Shown one piece after another: positions 17,065 to 26,799 of a DNA stretch of 64,000 bases. How positions within the stretch are numbered: the first letter of the stretch is position 1; each line of letters starts with the position of its first letter. The position numbers and the translations under genes were made by a program. This stretch comes from Bacteroidaceae bacterium (GTDB lineage Bacteria > Bacteroidota > Bacteroidia > Bacteroidales > Muribaculaceae): assembly GCA_021768245.1 (NCBI GenBank), contig JAETNO010000004.1, forward strand, positions 1 to 64,000, in the 5' to 3' direction. The notes beneath the pieces are model-generated. The model searched no databases and was not told the DNA's origin. It was given only the letters and a program-made list of their open reading frames with translations.

Positions 17065-18390
17065 ATGATAAAAGACTACGTATTCGGAATCATTGACGGA
17101 GTGGCGGCATGCTTCACGGCAAACATGTCGTGGAGCTACCTCGTCACGACTTTCTGGTTCCTGATATTCATAGAATTCCCGCGCTACTATCTGCTCGATA
17201 TCATAGCCGGAATCCATCGTGGTCTCACGTGGCGTTCCCGCCATCGAAAGGAAGCCCTCGCACGCCGGATGCTCTATCTCGAGCGTCCGCTGGTGTCAAT
17301 CCTTGTCCCCGGTAAGAACGAAGGCCCGAACATCTACGGACTTCTGAAGTCGCTCCACGAACAGACCTACGACAATTTTGAAATAATAATCGTCGACGAC
17401 GGCTCTGACGACGCCACCCCGTCGATATGCCGCGACCTTCTGAAGTCGGGACGCATCCACCAGTATTACCGCATGGCCGAACGAGGCGGCAAGGCCTCGG
17501 CCGCCAACTACGGTCTCATGCATGCGAAAGGAAAATATGTGGTCCATATCGACGCCGACTCTTCGCTCGACCGCGATGCCATCGAACGCATTCTCATTCC
17601 TTTCTATCTTGACCGATATGTACGCGGGGTCGGAGGCTGTATCAAGGTTCGCAACATGGACGACTCCATGTGCACCTCCATGCAGGCGCTCGAATATCTG
17701 CGTTCAATCCAGATTGGCCGCATGGTAACCGACATGCTCGGTATCTACCATATAATTTCAGGCGCGTTCGGCGCGTTCGAGACACAGACCCTGCGTGAAA
17801 TAGGAGGATGGGACATAGGCCCAGGCCTTGACGGCGATATTACTCAAAAAATACGCAAGGCTGGCTACAAAGTGCGTTTCGCCATGGATGCAATCTGCAT
17901 GACAAGTGTTCCCGTCAAATGGCAGGCGCTTTTCAAGCAGAGGCTACGGTGGAGCAAATCCCTCGTCCGTTTCCGTATCCGCAAACACCGCGACATCCTG
18001 TGGAGCGACAAGAACTTCTCCTTCTCCAATATGATTTCAAACCTCGACAGCATATTTTATGATTTCATCTTCAATTATGTCTGGGTTTATTATATAATCA
18101 CTCTTATATTCGCCGCGACAGACCGTCTTATTGACATCATGATAGTCGGCTGGATGATACGCCTTGCCTTCTCCATAACCTCATTCGCGGTGATGCAATG
18201 CGTTTCGGAGCGCGCTTCTTCGGAACGGCGTCTCTTTTCACTGTTGCTTTTCCACTCTCTGTATATGGGCTATTTCATGCGTATCGCGCGCCTGTGTGGC
18301 CACACGATGGAACTGTTTTTCCGTTCGTCATATCGCGACAAATGGAATCCCGAAAAGACCTCGTCCGTAGCTCAGGCCGAAGGACTCTGA
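17065..18390 (+). CDS. Processive GT2 polysaccharide synthase
   Basis: 441 aa. An N-terminal membrane helix (~28-47) precedes a GT-A domain with nucleotide-binding D111/D112 (IIVDDGS), metal-binding D163-A-D165, a GLDGD segment around D256-D258 at the acceptor/base position, and the processive-synthase signature QRLRW (292-296). Three or so C-terminal membrane helices follow (~325-420). This is the architecture of hyaluronan, poly-GlcNAc and alginate-type synthases, which polymerise a nucleotide sugar on the cytosolic side and extrude the chain through their own channel. A UDP-sugar dehydrogenase downstream suggests a uronic acid in the product. The polymer is not identifiable from sequence. 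Confidence 0.88.
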   Translation: MIKDYVFGIIDGVAACFTANMSWSYLVTTFWFLIFIEFPRYYLLDIIAGIHRGLTWRSRHRKEALARRMLYLERPLVSILVPGKNEGPNIYGLLKSLHEQTYDNFEIIIVDDGSDDATPSICRDLLKSGRIHQYYRMAERGGKASAANYGLMHAKGKYVVHIDADSSLDRDAIERILIPFYLDRYVRGVGGCIKVRNMDDSMCTSMQALEYLRSIQIGRMVTDMLGIYHIISGAFGAFETQTLREIGGWDIGPGLDGDITQKIRKAGYKVRFAMDAICMTSVPVKWQALFKQRLRWSKSLVRFRIRKHRDILWSDKNFSFSNMISNLDSIFYDFIFNYVWVYYIITLIFAATDRLIDIMIVGWMIRLAFSITSFAVMQCVSERASSERRLFSLLLFHSLYMGYFMRIARLCGHTMELFFRSSYRDKWNPEKTSSVAQAEGL

Positions 18391-18459
18391 TACGCCCATA
18401 AAATATGGTATAACCCCCTTAAACGAAATTCCAATTACCCCTAATCATTTCTTGCACTT

Positions 18460-19731
18460 ATGCTTGATAAAGACCTAAAAATCGGTATCGTAGGACTTGG
18501 CTACGTCGGTCTTCCAATAGCATGCATGTTCTCACAGCGCTATAAAGTAATCGGCTATGACTTCAATCAGCTCAGGGTACATGAAATTAACAACGGAAGG
18601 GATCACACAGCTGAAATCAGCCCGTCGGAACTCGCCAAAGCTCTTCATAACGGTCTCAGATGCACATCTAATGCAAATGACCTTTCAGATTGTGAAGTTA
18701 TAATCGTAGCTGTGCCGACGCCTGTCGACTCAGATAATATTCCGGACTTCGGGCCGCTTGAACGGGCTTCCGAGATTGTCGGCAAAGTCATGCCTCATAA
18801 CTGCATAGTAATTTACGAGAGCACTGTCTCTCCCGGGACCACAGAGGGAATCTGTGTCCCTATCCTGACTAAAATGTCAGGCATGGAATATAACAAGGAC
18901 TTCTTTGCCGGCTATTCTCCCGAAAGGGTAAACCCGGGCGACAGCCGACACACCGTACGCAATATCCGCAAAATCGTCTCCGGCTCGACTCCCGATATTG
19001 CCGACAAAGTCGAGTATCTATACGACTCGGTGCTCGAAGCCCCGACATTCCGGGCCTCCTCAATCCGGGTGGCCGAAGCGGCAAAGATAATAGAGAACAC
19101 CCAGCGCGATGTCAATATAGCCCTCGTCAACGAATTCACGCGTATATTCAACGCCATGGATATCGACATTGACGAAGTTATTGAAGCCGCAGCTACAAAA
19201 TGGAACTTTCACCCATACCGTCCCGGTCTTGTCGGCGGACATTGCATAGGCGTAGACCCCTACTATCTTATCCACAAGGCAGAGGAATATGGAGTAAAGG
19301 CCCAGCTGATAGCCACGGCCCGCAAGGTCAACGAAGAGATGTCGGAATATCTTGCCGACACGACCGTGAAATCCCTCATTGAGCTGGGCATCAATCCGGC
19401 GAAAGCCAATATCCTGATTCTCGGATTCGCATTCAAGCCTGATTGCCCCGACATACGCAACACTAAAAGTCACGACGTCTACCGGGCGCTTTCCGCTGTC
19501 AGCCCGACTGTCACTATCTATGACCCGGTGGTCAACCCGCTTGACGTGATGCGCGACTATAACGGACTTTCAATAACGACCGAACCGGCATCTGTCAAAG
19601 CGCGTGCGCCCTTCGACGCGATTGTCCGCTGCACCCACCACAAATGCTTTGAGAAACTTCCGGTTTCCGAACTCCTCACTACCGACGGTATCGATGTAGG
19701 CCTTTCAAAAGCCGCTCATCCCCATCATTAG
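18460..19731 (+). CDS. Nucleotide sugar dehydrogenase (UDP-HexNAc/UDP-glucose 6-dehydrogenase type)
   Basis: 423 aa. The NAD-binding Rossmann motif GIVGLGYVGLPIA lies at residues 9-21. The catalytic Cys is C262 in GGHCIGVDPYYL, and the C-terminal domain has the usual FAFKPDCPDIRNT block. The variant PYRPGLVGGHC resembles the TviB/WbpA branch acting on UDP-N-acetylhexosamines rather than the UDP-glucose branch, so the product is probably a UDP-N-acetylhexosaminuronate, a precursor for the upstream synthase. Substrate choice is an inference. It follows the synthase by 69 bp. Confidence 0.86.
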   Translation: MLDKDLKIGIVGLGYVGLPIACMFSQRYKVIGYDFNQLRVHEINNGRDHTAEISPSELAKALHNGLRCTSNANDLSDCEVIIVAVPTPVDSDNIPDFGPLERASEIVGKVMPHNCIVIYESTVSPGTTEGICVPILTKMSGMEYNKDFFAGYSPERVNPGDSRHTVRNIRKIVSGSTPDIADKVEYLYDSVLEAPTFRASSIRVAEAAKIIENTQRDVNIALVNEFTRIFNAMDIDIDEVIEAAATKWNFHPYRPGLVGGHCIGVDPYYLIHKAEEYGVKAQLIATARKVNEEMSEYLADTTVKSLIELGINPAKANILILGFAFKPDCPDIRNTKSHDVYRALSAVSPTVTIYDPVVNPLDVMRDYNGLSITTEPASVKARAPFDAIVRCTHHKCFEKLPVSELLTTDGIDVGLSKAAHPHH

Positions 19732-19776
19732 CATACAGCCCCCTCACACAGTTCTTCAACTATTAATACGCGACTT

Positions 19777-22700
19777 ATGTCGAAATCAATTCTGAAAGCC
19801 GCCATCAGGCTTTTAATTCTAATCCCATGTGTAGTGCTCATGGCGGCAAGCCTGTCGCTGAAAGCCGACGCACAGCCCAAAAAACTTGTGATTCTAAACT
19901 CCTACAACGAGAGTGCCGCATGGTCACAGGACATCACAGCCCATATCATGAACTACATCTCTACGCTCGACACCCTGGTGCAGACAGATGTGATTCATCT
20001 GAACAACGCTCTTATCCATGATGCCGAACAGTTCGAGCAGATGGCTCAGGGGGTGTTCATGCGTTATCCACAAGGAAGTGCGCCTGACTATGCCATTCTA
20101 ATCGGAAATATGTCGTTCTCTCTGCGTGACCGCATTGAGAAAAACTGGGGACGTGTCCCGATGATTCTTATCGCCCAAAACGACAAGTACGGGCCACAGG
20201 ACTTCTATTATACATACTCCGACAGCATATATCCCTATTCGTCAGCCGACATGCAGCCGCTGGAGCCATTACAGGGGAAATATAACTTCACATTGGTCCA
20301 TATCCCGAACCTCTACAAGCAGACCATCGACATGATGCTCTATATGTTTCCCGACATGAAGAAACTTGTGTTCCTTGCCGACGAAATATATATAAACCAC
20401 GGGCTAAACGCCGACATAAGCAGCTATGTTGCCGAGAAATATCCCGGACTGAAATATGAATGGCTTATGGGCAATCGCTATAACGGGTCGAAGATGAATG
20501 ATTATCTCAACAATCTTGACTTCAATGTCGGATTGCTGCTTTCGACATGGTTCTATGAACAGACATCCGTTTTCGGATATCCGACCCTCGTATCGGGCGA
20601 CGCCCGCATGATTTCAGGAGCACGTCGTCCGATATTCTCATTACGGAGCGCATATTTCCAGCTCGGTGTTACCGGAGGATATTTTCCTTCGCCAGAAGAA
20701 GTTTTTGCCAATATTACCGACGCGGTCAGTCTCCTCGTAGCAGGCTACGATATGGGACACGTGCCATTTTACTATCCGAAGGAATCATTTCCTATAGTCA
20801 ATTACAGCCAACTGACAAAAGACGGACTGTCAGCCGGCATATGTCCGCCGGACACCGTTTTTAAGGACCGTCCGGAATCTTTTTGGGAAGCGAACCGCGC
20901 ACTGATTATTTCAAATGTGACCGGACTCATAGCCCTGATTGCGCTTGCAATCGGCTACATGGTATTCCAAAGACAGAAAATCCGGCTTCTCAATGCCCAG
21001 AAAGCCCTTGTCTCGTCAATGCCGATTGCCTATACCGATGCCAAAGTCATCTATGACTCAAATGGCAACGTAAAGGATATTGAGTACACCAACAGCAATG
21101 AAGCATTCCTTCAACTCATACTTGAAAACCGCTCCAACACCGAGTCCAGACAGCTTTTCTATCGCGAACACATAGCTTCCATCATCGAACAGATGATAAG
21201 CAAGCACGTACCGGTCAGATTCAATTACTACTTCAAGTCCTCTGACCGTTACTATGAAATAATCCTGTCCATCCCCGACACCGAAGTCAAGGATAGGATT
21301 TCCAATCTGAATATATTCGCTATTGACGTCACCGACAAGAGCAAGGCGGAAAACGAGCTCCGTGAGTTTGCACGCAAGCTCGACATAACACTCAATGTCG
21401 CACGCATTATCCCATGGAGATGGGACATTACTTCGGGGAAAATATCATGCGAAGTGCAGAGAGTGCTGAACCACACGGATTTCGACACGCCACAGGATCA
21501 GTCACAGATTATAAACATAATCGACGAGGAAGAGTATTTCTCACATGTCCATCCTGAAGACATCGCAAGAGTAAGGGAGACCTATAACCAGCTTGTCAAC
21601 GGTAAACTGCAATACGCAAAACTTGAATACCGCTATCTATGGGACAAGCACGGCTCACTGCATACCGAATGGTTTGAAGTCAACGCCGGCATAAACTCAC
21701 GCGACGAATACGGCCATCCGACCGGCATCATCGGTTCTATGCTGATAATCACACAGCGCAAGCAGCAGGAAGAACAGCTCGTATCCGCACGGGCACGGGC
21801 GCAGGAATCCGACAGGCTTAAATCAGCCTTCCTCGCCAACATGAGCCATGAAATCCGCACGCCGCTCAATGCTATCGTAGGATTCTCGAACCTTCTTACC
21901 AAAAATCCGGACCACGCCAAGCGCGACAAGTTCATCAACATTATCGAAAACAACAACCAGCTCCTGCTCCAACTCATCAGCGACGTGCTTGATTTGTCGA
22001 AAGTGGAATCAAACACTCTTGACTTCAAATTCGCTCCGACCGATATCAATGAACTTATGAGCTCGATAGAGAGCACCGTGCAGATGAAACTGCAGCCCGG
22101 CGTAGCCCTCAACGTGCTTCCGGGAGCACCTGACTTTATAATTGACACCGATAAGAAACGTCTCTCGCAGGTGCTCATAAACCTGCTGACCAACGCCTGC
22201 AAGTTCACGACCAAAGGCAACATATCCTTCGGCTACGAACTCCGTGACTCTGAAGTATATTTCTTTGTCAAAGACACCGGCGTAGGAATTTGTGAAGAGG
22301 ACTTGCCAAAACTGTTCCACCGCTTTGTCAAGCTGGACACTTTCGTGCAGGGAACCGGCCTCGGCCTTTCAATCTGCAAACATATCGTCGAAAAACTCGG
22401 AGGTGAAATCGGTGCGGAATCCCGAGGCAAGGGCAAAGGAGCCACATTCTGGTTCACTGTTCCTTATCGTGCAGACGAACAGACCGCAATTGAAGAGGCT
22501 GTAGCTACTATCGATATTCCCAAAGAAGAGATGAGACGCGAAGAACTCTCAATCCTGATAGCCGAGGACAATGAAAGCAATTATCTGCTATTCCAGTCAA
22601 TCCTTGAAAACGACTACCGGATAATACATGCCTGGAACGGAGATGAGGCCGTCAAGCTCTATGACCAGTTCCGTCCGGCCCTCATCATCATGGATATCAA

Positions 22701-22914
22701 CATGCCGGTCATGGACGGATATGAAGCTACGCGTAAAATACGCCAGTTGTCACAGACTGTGCCTATCATCGCCGTGACGGCCTATGCCTATGCATCCGAT
22801 CAGGACAAGATTCTCGAAAACGGATTCAACGGCTATGTCTCGAAGCCCGTAAATCCCGAGAAACTGACTCAGGAACTTCAATCGATGATTCGCAACCGCT
22901 TCGTGTTGGTATAA
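19777..22914 (+). CDS. Hybrid sensor histidine kinase with periplasmic ABC-type binding domain
   Basis: 1045 aa. A signal-anchor/signal peptide is followed by a ~340-residue periplasmic domain resembling ABC_sub_bind (KKLVILNSYNES, then DYAILIGN). A transmembrane helix lies near 382-402. Two PAS-like regions (~415-520 and ~535-665) follow; the second has the HPEDIARVRE signature. HisKA contains phosphoacceptor H691 in NMSHEIRTPLN, and HATPase and a C-terminal receiver with D973 (IIMDINMP) complete the protein. No DNA-binding output. It follows the UDP-sugar dehydrogenase by 45 bp and is the first of three kinases, probably sensing a solute, for example the polymer or its fragments, to control the system. 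Confidence 0.88.
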   Translation: MSKSILKAAIRLLILIPCVVLMAASLSLKADAQPKKLVILNSYNESAAWSQDITAHIMNYISTLDTLVQTDVIHLNNALIHDAEQFEQMAQGVFMRYPQGSAPDYAILIGNMSFSLRDRIEKNWGRVPMILIAQNDKYGPQDFYYTYSDSIYPYSSADMQPLEPLQGKYNFTLVHIPNLYKQTIDMMLYMFPDMKKLVFLADEIYINHGLNADISSYVAEKYPGLKYEWLMGNRYNGSKMNDYLNNLDFNVGLLLSTWFYEQTSVFGYPTLVSGDARMISGARRPIFSLRSAYFQLGVTGGYFPSPEEVFANITDAVSLLVAGYDMGHVPFYYPKESFPIVNYSQLTKDGLSAGICPPDTVFKDRPESFWEANRALIISNVTGLIALIALAIGYMVFQRQKIRLLNAQKALVSSMPIAYTDAKVIYDSNGNVKDIEYTNSNEAFLQLILENRSNTESRQLFYREHIASIIEQMISKHVPVRFNYYFKSSDRYYEIILSIPDTEVKDRISNLNIFAIDVTDKSKAENELREFARKLDITLNVARIIPWRWDITSGKISCEVQRVLNHTDFDTPQDQSQIINIIDEEEYFSHVHPEDIARVRETYNQLVNGKLQYAKLEYRYLWDKHGSLHTEWFEVNAGINSRDEYGHPTGIIGSMLIITQRKQQEEQLVSARARAQESDRLKSAFLANMSHEIRTPLNAIVGFSNLLTKNPDHAKRDKFINIIENNNQLLLQLISDVLDLSKVESNTLDFKFAPTDINELMSSIESTVQMKLQPGVALNVLPGAPDFIIDTDKKRLSQVLINLLTNACKFTTKGNISFGYELRDSEVYFFVKDTGVGICEEDLPKLFHRFVKLDTFVQGTGLGLSICKHIVEKLGGEIGAESRGKGKGATFWFTVPYRADEQTAIEEAVATIDIPKEEMRREELSILIAEDNESNYLLFQSILENDYRIIHAWNGDEAVKLYDQFRPALIIMDINMPVMDGYEATRKIRQLSQTVPIIAVTAYAYASDQDKILENGFNGYVSKPVNPEKLTQELQSMIRNRFVLV

Positions 22915-23002
22915 CCGTTTGAAACATATTAATGAATTTAAAATAGCGACAAATAATAAGACACCTAAACAACCACCTTTTTTAGCCCACTAATACACAG
23001 AT

Positions 23003-24532
23003 ATGAACTACGAACTTATCTTACGATACACCCGTGCATATGTCCTTGTCGTCGACCGCAATCTTACGGTCGTCTATAACAATCGTGGCGACAGCGGGAT
23101 GAAACTCGATAATCCCTTCCTGATTGAGGCCGTCACCAAGGCTCTCAGGGAAAAGGAATCATTTGATGCAAAAGAATCACGCATGATGGTTCCTAATGTC
23201 ACTGACTTCAAGCCTCGCGAAATTGACGTATGGGTCAAGGGTGAATACATGGTGATGGACAGCCGTGAATATATCGTCCTTACCATTACCGATATCACAT
23301 CCATCAAGGAAGAGCGCAATGAATATGGCCACGCCATCTCCGAAGCCAAAAACGAGGCCATCTGCAAATCCTCGTTCCTCGCCAACATGAGCCATGAAAT
23401 CCGCACGCCGCTCAATGCAATCCTTGGTTTCTCAAAGCTCCTTATGGGAACCGACGACCCTGCAAAGCAGGCGAAATACTGCGAGGTGATAGAGAACAAT
23501 ACCCATATGCTCCAACAGCTCATCGATGATGTGCTCGACATCGCGAAGATGGAATCAGGCACATTAAAATATCACTATGAGACCGTTGACCTCAACGAAC
23601 TTATAGAATCTGTCGACAGCATTGTCAGGATGCGTGTGCAACCCAACACAATTCTTAACCATGTCCTTGGCATGGCCGACTACAAGATTGTCACCGATCG
23701 CGACCGGCTGTCGCAGGTGCTAATCAACCTGCTTACCAATGCCTGCAAGTTTACCCCGCGCGGGAGCATCACGTTCGGCTACGAAGAGCAGGACGACAAA
23801 ATATACTTCTTTGTCAAGGACACAGGCATCGGCATCCCCAAAGAAAAGCAGGACCTTCTCTTCCAGCGTTTCTCAAAGCAAAACGACGGGAAACAGGGCA
23901 CCGGCCTCGGCCTTTCGATATGCAAGAACATAATCGAAACCATGCATGGCGAAGTTGGCATGAAATCAGGGGGCGAGGGAAAAGGCTCTCTTTTCTGGTT
24001 CACAATTCCTCTCGTGCTTCCCGGAGAAACACCCGAAGAGGCGACCGCTCCTGCCGATGCTCCGCTTATAGGCATCACTACTCCTGAAGCCGCAAGCGCA
24101 CCCGTCACGACTCCACCTATGCCAAAACCGGCTTTTGATGAGATTGTAGCTCCGGTCGCCACAACGCCACGCAAGCATCGCCCCACAATCATGGTCGCAG
24201 AGGACAATGAAAGCAACTATCTGCTTTTTGAGTCAATCCTTGAGGACGATTTCAATATCATTCATGCCTGGAACGGACGCGAGGCTGTCGACATGTTCAA
24301 GCAACAACGCCCCGACCTTATCCTCATGGATATATCAATGCCTTATATGGACGGCTATGAAGCCACCCGCAATATCCGTAAATCCGACACGGAAGTGCCC
24401 ATAATCGCGGTAACCGCCTATGCATTTTCCTCCGATAAGGAACGCATAATGGAGAACGGGTTCAACAGCTATGTATCCAAACCGGTCAATGCAGACCGTC
24501 TCCTGAGCGAAATCCAGAAATGCCAACCTTGA
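23003..24532 (+). CDS. Cytosolic hybrid histidine kinase
   Basis: 509 aa with no signal peptide or membrane helix. Residues ~1-110 look like a PAS domain (YVLVVDRNLTVVYNNRGD). HisKA with H131, HATPase (to ~340), a Pro/Ala/Thr-rich linker (~345-385) and a receiver with phosphoacceptor D443 (LILMDISMP) follow. The kinase core and receiver are very similar to those of the upstream kinase, suggesting tandem duplication with loss of the periplasmic part. It starts 88 bp after the first kinase. Confidence 0.88.
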   Translation: MNYELILRYTRAYVLVVDRNLTVVYNNRGDSGMKLDNPFLIEAVTKALREKESFDAKESRMMVPNVTDFKPREIDVWVKGEYMVMDSREYIVLTITDITSIKEERNEYGHAISEAKNEAICKSSFLANMSHEIRTPLNAILGFSKLLMGTDDPAKQAKYCEVIENNTHMLQQLIDDVLDIAKMESGTLKYHYETVDLNELIESVDSIVRMRVQPNTILNHVLGMADYKIVTDRDRLSQVLINLLTNACKFTPRGSITFGYEEQDDKIYFFVKDTGIGIPKEKQDLLFQRFSKQNDGKQGTGLGLSICKNIIETMHGEVGMKSGGEGKGSLFWFTIPLVLPGETPEEATAPADAPLIGITTPEAASAPVTTPPMPKPAFDEIVAPVATTPRKHRPTIMVAEDNESNYLLFESILEDDFNIIHAWNGREAVDMFKQQRPDLILMDISMPYMDGYEATRNIRKSDTEVPIIAVTAYAFSSDKERIMENGFNSYVSKPVNADRLLSEIQKCQP

Positions 24533-24567
24533 ACCGGCAGCCGTAAAATTTATCCAAACACACATCA

Positions 24568-26688
24568 ATGAGTAACATACGCAAAATCTTAGCCCTCTTA
24601 GCGATATTCGCCTCCTCATTAGGCTCAATATATGCAACGGATAATACATCGCAGCTCGACAGCGCGAAAACACGCCTTTCGCAGCTCACAACCGCAGCCG
24701 ATTCCGTAAAGACTCTCTATGACATATATGACCTGTCGCCTACCGACAGCCACCGGCAGATACTGCGGACACTTTTCCATGTAGCCCGCAGGGCCGGGAA
24801 TGAAAAAGTGCAGCTCGACGCAGCCCGACGTTTCGCCACCTCATATCTCAGCACTGACTCCATAAGCAACAGGATAGAGTCGATGCTGCTTGAACTCCCG
24901 CAGTCCCGGGAAAGGGATGAAACAGTGCTGTTCATGAAAGTGCAACGCGCGATAATGAAAGCCACTACCCTCAGTCAGGAGGAGCGTCTGCAGAAGATAG
25001 CCCAGTTAATTGCGGAAGACAATGCCTTGGAGAAAGAGAATGAAGAAAATTCTCATAATGACCTTGAGAATATACGGAAACTCTATACCCTCGTCATATA
25101 TCTGACCAACGAGTTCAACAGTTCAATACTTCCGGAGTATATCGACCGCCTCGGAGAAATGATGAAAGGGATAAAAATCTATGCCCTTCGCAACCAGTTC
25201 TATACTCAGGCAGCCAACACATATTCGGCAATCGGTGAACATTCAAAGGCTATCGAAGCTGACCGCCATCTGCTCGAAGTCATAGAGACTCTCGAAAAGA
25301 GCCGTCAGGCAGAAGGTAGAAAGTTTGCCTCCTACGACCGTTTCCGTTACATATGCTACCGCCGGATGCTCGGCAATTATGAAGCGCTGAGCAAAAATGA
25401 GATTGAGGACCTGTACTCTAAATTAGAAGCTCTTGCCGAAAGAGACAAAAGCCTTGCCTACATATTCGCCAAAGACGACCTGACTCAGGCTTACTACAAC
25501 ATGGCAACAGGGAACTACGACAAGGCAATCACGGCCATAAAAAAGCAGCTCACGCTACAAAACTCCATGGGACGCCGCCTGCGGCTGCTCGACATGCTCC
25601 GTAAAGCCGCGAGAACAAGCGGAGACCAGGAGACACTGCTCCAAGCCCTGCGCGACTACAACTCGATGCTTGAAAAATACAATCAGGAAAACGCGGCGCA
25701 GAAATACCGTGAACTTCAAATCAAGTATGAGGTACACCAACTCAAGGCCGACAACGACATGCTCGAACTTGAGAAGCGTGACAGCCACCTGAAATTCGCA
25801 CATCGCATAATGTGGATTGTCATAGTCAGTCTTGTGATAGTGATAATACTCCTTGTCGTGCTTTTCAGATACTACCGGCGGGCCCATCTGTTGTCAATAA
25901 AGCTCTCGAACACAGTCGAAAATCTCGAAAGAGAGCGTGATTCACTAAAAAGGATGCAGGCAGACCTCATCAAGGCACGCAACAAGGCGGAAGCTTCAAA
26001 CCGTGCTAAAGATGAATTTCTCCACAGCATGAGCCATGAAATCCGCACTCCGCTCAACGCTATACTCGGATTCTCGCAGCAGATAGTGCGTAAACTCCCG
26101 GAAGAATCAAGGATAAAGATGGACAAATATTGCGACATCATCGCACGCAACGCCGGGCAACTCGAAAAAATAATCGATGATGTTCTCTATCTTTCATCAC
26201 TCGACCCCCATCAGCTCGACCTTAAAGTTGAGCCTGTAACTGCTTTGCGAATCATGGAGGAAGCTTCGGCCGGAATATCTGACAAGATTTCACCGGAAGT
26301 TGAATTCAAAATAATCACGACCGAAGATGCCGACACCGAAATACGCACTGACCTCAAAAGTGCGAATCAGGTCTTGTCAAATATTTTAAATAATGCGGCG
26401 AAGTTCACCCACGACGGCTCCATCGAATTGCAATGCACAGTCGACATGGATGCGAAAAGACTGAGCTTCATCGTCACCGATACAGGCTGTGGCATACCGT
26501 CCGAGAAAAAAGATGAAATATTTGAACGTTTCTCAAAACTCAATCCTTTCTCCCCCGGCGTAGGCTTGGGACTTTTCATTTCAAAACAGACGGCGGAAAC
26601 ACTCGGCGGTACGCTCTATCTCGATACTACCTATCCCGCAGAGGCAGGTAAAACCGGCGCACGATTCGTATTTACTCTTCCCATATGA
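24568..26688 (+). CDS. TPR-like sensor histidine kinase without receiver
   Basis: 706 aa. A signal peptide (ILALLAIFASSLGSIYA) is followed by ~380 residues of helical repeats (TPR-like; GNYDKAITAIKKQL), a transmembrane helix (~411-433) and a coiled-coil. HisKA carries H490 in SMSHEIRTPLN, and the HATPase domain ends the protein. It lacks a receiver, so it could pass phosphate to the receivers of the two preceding hybrid kinases or to an unlinked regulator. It is the last gene of the block; a strong hairpin terminator begins 37 bp downstream. Confidence 0.87.
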   Translation: MSNIRKILALLAIFASSLGSIYATDNTSQLDSAKTRLSQLTTAADSVKTLYDIYDLSPTDSHRQILRTLFHVARRAGNEKVQLDAARRFATSYLSTDSISNRIESMLLELPQSRERDETVLFMKVQRAIMKATTLSQEERLQKIAQLIAEDNALEKENEENSHNDLENIRKLYTLVIYLTNEFNSSILPEYIDRLGEMMKGIKIYALRNQFYTQAANTYSAIGEHSKAIEADRHLLEVIETLEKSRQAEGRKFASYDRFRYICYRRMLGNYEALSKNEIEDLYSKLEALAERDKSLAYIFAKDDLTQAYYNMATGNYDKAITAIKKQLTLQNSMGRRLRLLDMLRKAARTSGDQETLLQALRDYNSMLEKYNQENAAQKYRELQIKYEVHQLKADNDMLELEKRDSHLKFAHRIMWIVIVSLVIVIILLVVLFRYYRRAHLLSIKLSNTVENLERERDSLKRMQADLIKARNKAEASNRAKDEFLHSMSHEIRTPLNAILGFSQQIVRKLPEESRIKMDKYCDIIARNAGQLEKIIDDVLYLSSLDPHQLDLKVEPVTALRIMEEASAGISDKISPEVEFKIITTEDADTEIRTDLKSANQVLSNILNNAAKFTHDGSIELQCTVDMDAKRLSFIVTDTGCGIPSEKKDEIFERFSKLNPFSPGVGLGLFISKQTAETLGGTLYLDTTYPAEAGKTGARFVFTLPI

Positions 26689-26724
26689 TTCTCTTCCCTT
26701 TATAAAGGGAATCTTACGGACTTT

Positions 26725-26788
26725 TCACCAACGATTAAGCCTGTGGCAGTTAAGGCAACTCCACAGGCTTAATCATTGGTGATTTTTT
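26725..26788 (+). terminator. Terminator closing the polysaccharide/kinase block
   Basis: A 22-bp stem with one mismatch (26725-26746 with 26761-26782) is followed by six T on the plus strand. On the minus strand only A-rich sequence follows, so it serves the rightward block. Confidence 0.88.
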
Positions 26789-26799
26789 AATATGTAACT

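Noticed and set aside
26725..26788. Bidirectional terminator also serving the SagB-like gene
   Set aside because: On the minus strand the stem is followed by an A-rich rather than a T-rich stretch, so support for that direction is poor.
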